DNA of 64,000 nucleotides, from the NCBI RefSeq assembly GCF_017948485.1, contig NZ_JAFFSX010000036.1:56612-120611 (forward strand), read 5' to 3'. The DNA comes from Streptomyces sp. GESEQ-35 (GTDB taxonomy: Bacteria > Actinomycetota > Actinomycetes > Streptomycetales > Streptomycetaceae). Made by a program: the position numbers and the translations under genes. This document shows, piece after piece, positions 51,129-58,329 of the stretch. How positions within the stretch are numbered: position 1 is the first letter of the stretch; each line of letters opens with the position of its first letter. The notes under the pieces were generated by a model that ran no database searches, was not told the DNA's origin, and saw nothing but the letters and a program-made list of their open reading frames with translations.

Positions 51129-52384
51129 GCCGTGGCGGCCTCGGCGTGTGCGTCGATACCCGCCCGGACCGCGGTGAGCAGTTCGTCGACCTCCGCGGCG
51201 GAGTAGGTCAGCGCCGGGATCAGCTGGATGCCGTGCGGACCGCCGTGCACCTGGGCGCCCGCCCGGCGGATGTGCCGGATGAGGCCGGGCACGTACGCCG
51301 GCGCGAGCGGGGCACCGGCGTCGAGCGGGTCGGCGAGTTCGACCGCGCGGAAGCAGCCACGGCCGCGGACCGCGCGTACCCGCTCATCGGTGTTCTGCCA
51401 GGCCGCGAGCCGTGTGTCCAGGGCGGCCGCGACCGCACGCCCGGACTCGACGGCCTTGAGGCGGTCGAATTCGTCCAGGGTGGCTGTCACGGCGGCGGCC
51501 GTCACGGCGGTGCCCGCCTGGGTCTCGCCGTGCAGCAGCAGGGCTCCGGTGGACCGGAAGCGCCCGGCGATCCGCTCGTTCACGAGCAGGGCGGAGGCGG
51601 GCATCGTGCCGTTGGTCAGGCCCTTGGAGGCGATGACCAGGTCCGCCGGCCGCTGCCAGGTGTCGGAGGCGAACATCTCGCCGGTGCGGCCGAAGCCGGT
51701 GGCCACCTCGTCCGCGACGAGCAGTGCGCCGCTCTCGTCGGCGAGGGCGCCCAGCTGCTCCAGGAAGGAGTCGGTGAGTTCCACCGCACCGTTGCCGAGC
51801 TGCGGCTCCACCACGACCGCGGCGACCTGACGGCCCACGGCGGCGAACAGCTTGCGCAGCGCCTCCTCGTCGTTGGCGGGCACATGCCGTACGAGACGTG
51901 TGTCGACGCCGTAGCCGCGCTGGCCCAGGTCCTCACCGGTGAGGGCGTGCGCACCGAAGGTCAGTCCGTGATAGCCGTCCTTCAGGCCGACCACCAGCTT
52001 GCGTGCGGGCTCCCCGCCGAGCTCGTGATACTGCCGGGCCAGCTTCATGACCAGGTCGTTGGCGCTGCCGCCGGAGACCGAGAAGATCACCCGGGCGTAG
52101 TCGTGCGCGTGCGCCGCGAGCAGCCGCTCAGCGGCCTCGCGGGCGGGCGCGTTCTCATAGCGGAAGATGCCCGCGTACGAATGGGTGTGGAGGGTTTCGG
52201 CGACGGCCCGGGCGATGGCCTCGTTGCCGTAGCCGAGGTTGGCGTTCCACAGTCCGCTGGTCCCGCACAGCACCTCGTTGCCGTCGGCGTAGCGGACGCG
52301 GTGCCCGGCCGCGCCGACGACGCAGATGCTGTCGTCGTCCGCCTCGGCGAGCGGCATCATCATCGGCCACAGGCTTCCGCTCAT
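51125..52384 (-). CDS. Class III PLP-dependent aminotransferase (daptide MpaD-like)
   Basis: 419 residues, complete class III fold: 'CGTSGLWNANLGYGN', cofactor-binding Asp225 in VADEVATGFGRTG, Schiff-base Lys254 in ASKGLTNG, 'HGETQAGTAV'. In the daptide route it would aminate the C-terminal ketone to a 1,2-diaminopropane unit. Start overlaps the methyltransferase stop (ATGA) and its stop overlaps the dehydrogenase start. Confidence 0.92.
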   Translation of the reverse strand: MSGSLWPMMMPLAEADDDSICVVGAAGHRVRYADGNEVLCGTSGLWNANLGYGNEAIARAVAETLHTHSYAGIFRYENAPAREAAERLLAAHAHDYARVIFSVSGGSANDLVMKLARQYHELGGEPARKLVVGLKDGYHGLTFGAHALTGEDLGQRGYGVDTRLVRHVPANDEEALRKLFAAVGRQVAAVVVEPQLGNGAVELTDSFLEQLGALADESGALLVADEVATGFGRTGEMFASDTWQRPADLVIASKGLTNGTMPASALLVNERIAGRFRSTGALLLHGETQAGTAVTAAAVTATLDEFDRLKAVESGRAVAAALDTRLAAWQNTDERVRAVRGRGCFRAVELADPLDAGAPLAPAYVPGLIRHIRRAGAQVHGGPHGIQLIPALTYSAAEVDELLTAVRAGIDAHAEAATA

Positions 52385-53214
52385 CGTGCCCCCTCCTTGC
52401 GCGCGCGGATCAGCGTGGCGGCATAGCGCTCGCCGGGCAGGGTCGCGGTGTGCTCGACGACGAGCCCGGCCGCCGTGAGATCCGCGAGAAGTTCGTCGAG
52501 GGGGACGACCCGGATGTACGAGTGGCAGACGGTCCTCGGCCGTTGCGGCCCGCCGTCCGGCCCGATGACGACGGTGTGGCGCCCGCTCCGGTCGGGCGCG
52601 ACGAGGTCGTGCACCAGGTAGACGGCTCCCGAGGCGCCGCGGACCTCCAGCGTCCGCTCCGCCAGGTCCTCGGCGTCCGCACTGATCTGAGTGTTCGTCA
52701 GGACGAGTACGCCGCCGGGCTCCAGGTTCGCCCAGGTGCGTCGCAGCATGGCCTGCCGCTGCGGCCGGGTCAGCAGCGACACCGAGGTGGTGCCGAGCAC
52801 GGCCGCCGCAACGGGCCGCGGGGTCACGTAGTCGGTGATGTCTTGCTGAATCGCCGTGCAGCGTGCGGCGGTCGAGACAGGCAGCCGGTCGAGCCGGGTG
52901 CGCAGCAGCTCCAGCATGGACGCGGACAGGTCGACGGCCAGGACCTCGCGGCGCAGGGCCAGCAGAGGCAGCGTCAACCGACCTGATCCCGCCGCCAGTT
53001 CGAGGATGGTTCCATGGCCGGTCGCCCGTACCTCGCGCAGGATGTCCTGCACCTCGGAGGGGTCGCCGAGGGTGAAGTCGTGGTAGGTCTCCGCGCCCCG
53101 CGGCTCGTACATGTCACAGACCACGGTGCCGGACGGCAGCCCGGCCACCGCCTGCGCGGCGGATGTGCCGGCGTACCGGTCGGGCAGCGCGGGGGCCGGC
53201 GATGTCGCGCTCAT
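52381..53214 (-). CDS. SAM-dependent methyltransferase (daptide MpaM-like)
   Basis: 277 residues, Rossmann methyltransferase: motif I ILELAAGSGRL (70-80), acidic VDLS (94-97), 'VLGTTSVSLL', and 'GGVLVLTNTQISAD'. Expected to dimethylate the new C-terminal amine. ATGA overlaps on both sides. Confidence 0.9.
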   Translation of the reverse strand: MSATSPAPALPDRYAGTSAAQAVAGLPSGTVVCDMYEPRGAETYHDFTLGDPSEVQDILREVRATGHGTILELAAGSGRLTLPLLALRREVLAVDLSASMLELLRTRLDRLPVSTAARCTAIQQDITDYVTPRPVAAAVLGTTSVSLLTRPQRQAMLRRTWANLEPGGVLVLTNTQISADAEDLAERTLEVRGASGAVYLVHDLVAPDRSGRHTVVIGPDGGPQRPRTVCHSYIRVVPLDELLADLTAAGLVVEHTATLPGERYAATLIRARKEGAR

Positions 53215-54146
53215 GCCGCCGCTCCGGCGGTCGCGGAGCCGCGCTCCAGGAAGGTGCGTGCCTGCGCCCAGGCGGCGCTGTCCTCGCTCGACTCCGGCTG
53301 GACCAGGGCGCGTTCCAGGGTCAGCGCGGCCTCGGCACCGGCCTCGAAGGTCCGGCCGCCGACGGGCTCGTAGACGAAGTACGTCTCGCCGGAGCGCAGC
53401 AGCACCGGCGCCTCGGGCAGGGCCAGGTCCGGCGCCTGGGCACCGGTGTCCAGGTGAGAGTTGAACCGCACACCGAAGCCGGAGACCTCGCAGCCCTCGT
53501 GACCGCGGGCGCGCAGCGACTGAAGTGCCTGGACGGCCGCGTGGTAGCGCCCGAGCCAGGTCCGGCCCGCCACCTCCCGCTGAAGGGCGGCGTCGACCGG
53601 CAGTTGCTCGGGACCGAGCAAAGGACCCGGTGTGCCGGCCCGCGCTCCTTCACTGTCCAGGTAGAGCCGCAGCCAGGGGCCGTCCACGGGGGCCGCACCA
53701 CCGGCCGCCGCAACGTCGGCGAACTGCACCGCCGGGTTCGTCAGTACGTCCGGCCAACTGCCCTCGGTGAGCGCCGCGTCCGCGTCCGCGAGGAACGCCT
53801 CGACGTCCTCCTGGTCGGTGAGCCGGACAGCGGTGGGCCCCAGCAGGACAAGGAAACCGGCGATGCTGTACGCCTGGATCTGGAGGAAGAAGTCCTCGCC
53901 GATCTGCGCCTCGGCGCCCGGCTCCACCAGCGAGCCCCGATACGGCACGACGGCGGCCACGCCGGGGGCCTCGCTGCCGGACGGCGCGAACACCAGGGTC
54001 TCGGGTCCCACCAGACCTTCGGCGGTGGCCCGTTCAAGGGCCCGCACGTCCTCGGTCACCACGGTGGCCGCGCCCTGTTCCGGCAGCCGCAGCCCGAAGC
54101 CGCGGCCCGTGATCCAGGACATCAGGTGCCGCTTGTAAGGAGTCAT
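53211..54146 (-). CDS. Daptide RiPP recognition protein (MpaC-like)
   Basis: 311 residues, no enzymatic motif. A segment 'DFFLQIQAYSIAGFLVLLGPTAVRL' followed by 'DVEAFLADADAAL' fits the winged-helix/RRE-type recognition proteins of daptide clusters, which hold the leader for the dehydrogenase, aminotransferase and methyltransferase. The identification is mainly by position between the LLM oxidoreductase and methyltransferase plus general size. Overlaps the upstream gene by one base. Confidence 0.72.
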   Translation of the reverse strand: MTPYKRHLMSWITGRGFGLRLPEQGAATVVTEDVRALERATAEGLVGPETLVFAPSGSEAPGVAAVVPYRGSLVEPGAEAQIGEDFFLQIQAYSIAGFLVLLGPTAVRLTDQEDVEAFLADADAALTEGSWPDVLTNPAVQFADVAAAGGAAPVDGPWLRLYLDSEGARAGTPGPLLGPEQLPVDAALQREVAGRTWLGRYHAAVQALQSLRARGHEGCEVSGFGVRFNSHLDTGAQAPDLALPEAPVLLRSGETYFVYEPVGGRTFEAGAEAALTLERALVQPESSEDSAAWAQARTFLERGSATAGAAA

Positions 54147-55114
54147 CAGGCGACTGCCTTCTCGAAGTGCCGCAGGAGAGCGGCGAGTTCACGTACGGCG
54201 ACCTCCGGGCCGTACACCGCGGACACCCCAGTGGTGTTGAGGACGATCTCGTCGACTCCGGCGTCCCGGTACGCGAGCAGCTTCTTGGCCAGCTCGTCCT
54301 CGTCGCCGTAGAGGAAGCCGTCGTGTGCGACGAGCTCACGGGCGTCCACGGCCGGGTCGCCGGTGATCTCGAGCCCGCTGCTGCGCAGCATGCTCCGGTA
54401 GTGCGGCAGCGACAGGTGCGGCCTGTTGCTCGCCAGCGCCAACTGCACGGGATCCCGGTCGTCGGCGGCCAGGGCCACCGGCACGATGGCCACGATCCGC
54501 GGCCTGCCCTCCCGCTCCGCGCGGCGCGCGCCTTCGGCGATGGCCGGGGCCAGTGTTCCGGCCACGTAGTCGGCCGGGGTCAGCCAGGTGATCGCCGCGT
54601 CGGCCACCTCGCCGGCCACCCCCGCCGAGCCCTTGCGCAGCACCCCGAGCCCGACCTCCACCCGCGGCGCAGGGTAGGGCTGCAACTGTCCGTGCATCTC
54701 GAAGTGCTCACCGGAGACGTCGAGTTCCTCGCCGTCGAGCAGCCTGCGCACGGCGCCCAGGTACTCCCGGCAGGCGCCCAGCTGACTGGAGTACTCGCGG
54801 CCGAGGACCGACCGCTGCAACTGCCGCGCCCCCGCGCCGAAGCCGGCGACCACGGGCTGACCGGTGGTCAGCGCCAGCGAACGCGCCTGCACCGCGGCGT
54901 CGTAGGGGTGCCGGAACGGCATCAGGGAGACCCCGAAGCCCATCGGAAAGCGGAAACCCGCGCCCGCGAGGTAGCTGTAGACGTGGTAACCCTCTGTCAG
55001 TAGCCCTTGGCCCTGCCACAGCCGGGCAGCCGAGGACCATGCCACCAGACCGGCGAACGGAAGCGCCTGCTCCGGCCGTTTCGGAACGAACGGCAGCATT
55101 ACCGAAGTCTTCAT
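54146..55114 (-). CDS. LLM-class F420/FMN-dependent oxidoreductase
   Basis: 322 residues from ATG 55114; the frame is open to 55222 but that extension lacks a ribosome site. Luciferase-like monooxygenase fold with 'SYLAGAGFRFPMGFGVSLMPFRHPYDAAVQARSLALTTGQPVVAGFGAGARQ' spread over the first third and 'FLYGDEDELAKKLLAYRDAGVDEIVL' near the end. First gene of the operon. It may reduce or oxidise the peptide (for example dehydro-residues to D-Ala/D-Abu), since LanKC products offer such substrates; this is inference. Confidence 0.85.
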   Translation of the reverse strand: MKTSVMLPFVPKRPEQALPFAGLVAWSSAARLWQGQGLLTEGYHVYSYLAGAGFRFPMGFGVSLMPFRHPYDAAVQARSLALTTGQPVVAGFGAGARQLQRSVLGREYSSQLGACREYLGAVRRLLDGEELDVSGEHFEMHGQLQPYPAPRVEVGLGVLRKGSAGVAGEVADAAITWLTPADYVAGTLAPAIAEGARRAEREGRPRIVAIVPVALAADDRDPVQLALASNRPHLSLPHYRSMLRSSGLEITGDPAVDARELVAHDGFLYGDEDELAKKLLAYRDAGVDEIVLNTTGVSAVYGPEVAVRELAALLRHFEKAVA

Positions 55115-55676
55115 CAACCTAATTCCATCGAGCAGGCCCAGAACGAGCCCATGAGGACAGTGAATTTCCGGGCAGCCGAGCGAGCACGGCACGGCATGTG
55201 AATTCTCGGGCGCCGAAAACAAGGTTCGACCCGGCCCGTCAGAGCAGACGCTGCTTAGGGTTCCGGGATACCAAAGCGCATTGTTCAGAACTCCGCCGGA
55301 GCTGGAAGTGAACGCTTACGCCACGGATACGCTGCAGCTCAAGACAACGGCAGCACTATCGGCAATGTAAAAACGAAAAACGCGAACGGCCGAACGGCGC
55401 CACGAAAAATCCCCCGTTTACCATGCTCAAGAGAGCAATCGATCTCTACCACGCCGAATTCACATATTCGCCACAGGCTCGACAGTCATGGTCAGTGAAA
55501 GTCGATTAGGCCGCGTTTGAGTGGCGAACCGGTTCAGCACCCAAAAACTCTCACACCGAGGGCGATGAATGCAACTGATCAACAACGAGAGTGGCGTAGG
55601 CCACTTCAGCCATGCATTGTTAATAATTCAAGCGCCTATCCATTGCGCTGCGGGGCCGGGGCTCAACCCCTCTTGC
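55115..55676. promoter_or_regulatory. 562-bp low-GC region upstream of the peptide operon
   Basis: Clearly less GC-rich than the surroundings (for example 55360-55480 and 55590-55650), with no convincing gene on either strand. It must hold the operon promoter (minus). No TTA-bearing leader, repeats or operators were recognised. The region also marks a composition break at the cluster boundary. Confidence 0.55.
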
Positions 55677-56315
55677 TCACAGCGCCTCAAGAGCCTGTGT
55701 GGTGGCCCGCGCCAGCGCGTCCAGATACCCCTTGGGCAACTTCGGGCTGCGGATCACCACCGAACGCCAGTACAGGGGACCGGAGATGAGATCCAACGCC
55801 AGATCCGCGTCGATACCCTCCCGCACCTCACCCCGCCGCTGCGCCGCCGCCACGATCCCGCTCGCCACCCCGTCCTGCCCCTCGCGCACCGCCTTCTGCA
55901 TGGCCTCGGCGATCTCGGGATTGCGGGCGGCCTCGGCCTGGAGGTCCGGGATGATCTGTGAGGCGACGGGGTGGCGCAGGGCGCGGGAGGTCACTTCGTA
56001 GAGCAGACGCAGGTCGCCCTCCAGGGAGCCCGTGTCCGGCGCGGGCAGGCCCTGCACCGCGATGGCCGAGACCAGGTCGAGTACCAGGTGCAGCTTGGAA
56101 CGCCAGCGGCGGTAGACCGCGGTCTTGCCGACGCCCGCGCGGCGCGCGATGCCCTCGATGGACATCCGCGCATAACCGACGGCCGCGAGCTCCTCGAAGA
56201 CGGCGGCCCGGATGGCCTCCGTCACATCCGCCCGCAGTACGGCCGCACCGGCCGGGGGCCTGCGGCGCCGGCGGTCGGCCACCCGCGCCCTGGGCTCGTC
56301 GGCGTTCGTCGTCAT
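55677..56315 (-). CDS. TetR-family transcriptional regulator
   Basis: About 212 residues (an ATG at 56327 would add four). HTH 'EELAAVGYARMSIEGIARRAGVGKTAVYRRWRSK' near residues 40-75; the rest is a helical ligand domain of the TetR_C group (ends 'ALARATTQALEAL'). Divergent from the TagG-like exporter gene, with two palindromic sites between. It could control that exporter, itself, or the peptide operon downstream. Confidence 0.93.
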   Translation of the reverse strand: MTTNADEPRARVADRRRRRPPAGAAVLRADVTEAIRAAVFEELAAVGYARMSIEGIARRAGVGKTAVYRRWRSKLHLVLDLVSAIAVQGLPAPDTGSLEGDLRLLYEVTSRALRHPVASQIIPDLQAEAARNPEIAEAMQKAVREGQDGVASGIVAAAQRRGEVREGIDADLALDLISGPLYWRSVVIRSPKLPKGYLDALARATTQALEAL

Positions 56316-56335
56316 GCGGACCAGCATAGGGCGTT

Positions 56336-56409
56336 ACGACGAAACGGTTGCGTTCCGACGTTAAATCGGAATACTCTCCCGTTGCGACGATACGGTCCCG
56401 TCCCGACGT
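56336..56409. promoter_or_regulatory. Two TetR operator candidates
   Basis: Two imperfect 26-bp palindromes, 56336-56361 and 56384-56409, share the pattern CGACGAnACGG-n4-CGTnCCGACGT and are 48 bp apart. Each has dyad symmetry (ACGnCGnnACG ... CGTnnCGnCGT). They lie between the divergent tetR and the exporter genes. Confidence 0.75.
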
Positions 56410-56496
56410 AAGAGAACGTGAAGAAACGCGTAAGGAAACGGCAAGGGATCAAGGGCCGGACGTGTGCACCCCTCCCCCCGAGCGAAAGCAGCGGAT

Positions 56497-57417
56497 GTGA
56501 GCCAGGTCCTCGACACACCGCCCCCCACGGCGACCACCCCGGCCGACGACGACCTCGCGGCGCTCGCCGCCCGCCACGGCCTCACGGTCAGCGGCGCCCG
56601 TCCGTCCCTGCCCGAGTACGTCCGCCAGCTGTGGGCCCGCCGTCACTTCATCGCGGCGTTCTCGACCGCCCGGCTCACCTCCCAGTACAGCCAGGCGAAG
56701 CTCGGCCAGGTCTGGCAGGTCATGACCCCGCTGCTGAACGCGGCGGTCTACTTCCTCATCTTCGGCGTGCTGCTGGGCACCAAGAGGGGGGTGCCGGACT
56801 ACGTGCCGTTCCTGGTCACGGGCGTGTTCGTGTGGACCTTCACCCAGAGTTCGATCCTGGCCGGCACCCGGGCGATCTCCGGCAACCAGGGCCTCGTACG
56901 GGCGCTGCACTTCCCGCGCGCCGCGCTGCCGATCTCCTTCTGCCTCCAGCAGCTCCAGCAGCTGCTGTTCTCGATGGCGGCCCTGGTGGTCATCCTGCTC
57001 GCCTTCGGAGTGCCGGTCGCCTTCTCGTGGGTGCTGGCGATCCCGGCGCTGATCCTCCAGTTCACGTTCAACGCGGGCATGGCGATGTTCATGGCCCGGC
57101 TGGGGGCGAAGACTCCGGACATCGCGCAGCTGATGCCGTTCGTACTGCGGACGTGGATGTACATCTCCGGCGTGATGTGGAGCATCGACCACCTGCTCAG
57201 CCAGCACAACGACCTGCCGTCCTGGGTGGGCCCGGTGCTCCAGGCCAACCCGGCCGCCGTTTACATCGACCTGATGCGCTTCGCGCTCATCGACAGCTTC
57301 CACGCGAGCCAACTGCCGCACCACGTGTGGCTGATCGCGACGGGCTGGGCCCTGCTCGCCGGAGTCGGCGGCTTCATCTACTTCTGGAAGGCTGAGGAGA
57401 CGTACGGCCGTGGCTGA
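56497..57417 (+). CDS. ABC-2 type polysaccharide/teichoic acid export permease (TagG-like)
   Basis: 306 residues from GTG 56497 (GAAAG eight bases upstream); a GTG at 56464 would add 11. Six hydrophobic segments and the ABC-2 'SQAKLGQVWQVMTPLLNAAVYFLIFGVLLG' signature of TagG/Wzm permeases. Overlaps the ATPase gene by 8 bp. Exports a lipid-linked polymer, probably the teichoic-acid-type polymer of the 35-38 kb genes. Confidence 0.9.
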   Translation: MSQVLDTPPPTATTPADDDLAALAARHGLTVSGARPSLPEYVRQLWARRHFIAAFSTARLTSQYSQAKLGQVWQVMTPLLNAAVYFLIFGVLLGTKRGVPDYVPFLVTGVFVWTFTQSSILAGTRAISGNQGLVRALHFPRAALPISFCLQQLQQLLFSMAALVVILLAFGVPVAFSWVLAIPALILQFTFNAGMAMFMARLGAKTPDIAQLMPFVLRTWMYISGVMWSIDHLLSQHNDLPSWVGPVLQANPAAVYIDLMRFALIDSFHASQLPHHVWLIATGWALLAGVGGFIYFWKAEETYGRG

Positions 57418-58264
57418 TCACACCCCTCACACCCCTGAGAACGTCCCCACCGTCATCGCCGACGGCGTCGACATCGTCTACCGCGTCAACGGCACCGGTG
57501 CCGGACGCGGCTCCGCCACCGCCGCCCTCAACCGCATACTGCGCCGCAAGAACGCCGAGAAGGCGGCCGGCGTCCGCACGGTGCACGCCGTGAAGAACGT
57601 GTCCTTCGTCGCCTACCGCGGCGAGGCGATCGGCCTCATCGGCACCAACGGCTCCGGCAAGTCGACCCTGCTCAAGGCGGTCGCGGGCCTGCTCCCGGTG
57701 GAGAACGGCGCCATCTACACCGACGGCCAGCCCTCCCTCCTCGGCGTCAACGCCGCCCTGATGAACGACCTCACCGGCGAGCGCAACGTCTACCTCGGCG
57801 GCCTCGCCATGGGCATGTCCCGCGAGCAGGTCAAGGAGCGCTACGAAGAGATCGTCGACTTCTCCGGCATCAACGACAAGGGCGACTTCATCACCCTCCC
57901 CATGCGGACGTACTCCTCCGGCATGGCCGCCCGTCTGCGCTTCTCCATCGCCGCCGCCAAGGACCACGACGTCCTCCTCATCGACGAGGCCCTCGCCACC
58001 GGCGACGCCAACTTCCGCAAGCGCTCCGAGGCCCGCATCCGCGACCTGCGCAAGAGCGCGGGCACGGTGTTCCTGGTCAGCCACAACAACAAGTCGATCC
58101 GCGACACCTGCGACCGCGTGCTGTGGCTGGAACGCGGCGAACTGCGCATGGACGGGCCGACGGAGGACGTCCTCAAGGAGTACGAGGCGTTCACCGGCGA
58201 CAAGGCCGCGAAGCCCAAGCCCAAGCCGAAGGCGGCGCCGCCGAAGGTTACGCAGCCTTCCTGA
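57410..58264 (+). CDS. Polysaccharide/teichoic acid export ATP-binding protein (TagH-like)
   Basis: 284 residues from GTG. Walker A GTNGSGKST, the atypical signature YSSGMAARLRFSIA and Walker B LLIDEALATGD are characteristic of TagH/Wzt exporters. Ends in a Lys/Pro-rich tail. No C-terminal substrate-binding domain like Wzt of Klebsiella. Confidence 0.93.
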   Translation: MADHTPHTPENVPTVIADGVDIVYRVNGTGAGRGSATAALNRILRRKNAEKAAGVRTVHAVKNVSFVAYRGEAIGLIGTNGSGKSTLLKAVAGLLPVENGAIYTDGQPSLLGVNAALMNDLTGERNVYLGGLAMGMSREQVKERYEEIVDFSGINDKGDFITLPMRTYSSGMAARLRFSIAAAKDHDVLLIDEALATGDANFRKRSEARIRDLRKSAGTVFLVSHNNKSIRDTCDRVLWLERGELRMDGPTEDVLKEYEAFTGDKAAKPKPKPKAAPPKVTQPS

Positions 58265-58268
58265 GTGC

Positions 58269-58325
58269 TACGACGACGAAGGGCGCCGCGAGCTGTGCTG
58301 GCTCGCGGCGCCCTTCGTCGTCGTA
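58269..58325. terminator. Perfect 25-bp-stem bidirectional terminator
   Basis: Arms 58269-58293 and 58301-58325 are perfectly complementary over 25 bp around a 7-nt loop, exactly between the convergent exporter and glutamate dehydrogenase genes. Confidence 0.9.
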
Positions 58326-58329
58326 CGGC

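Noticed and set aside
54146..55222. Longer start for the LLM oxidoreductase, with a Cys-rich N-terminal part
   Set aside because: No ribosome site; the family begins near MKTSVMLPF. The Cys-rich segment was also considered as a hidden lanthipeptide precursor but is neither preceded by a leader motif nor terminated.
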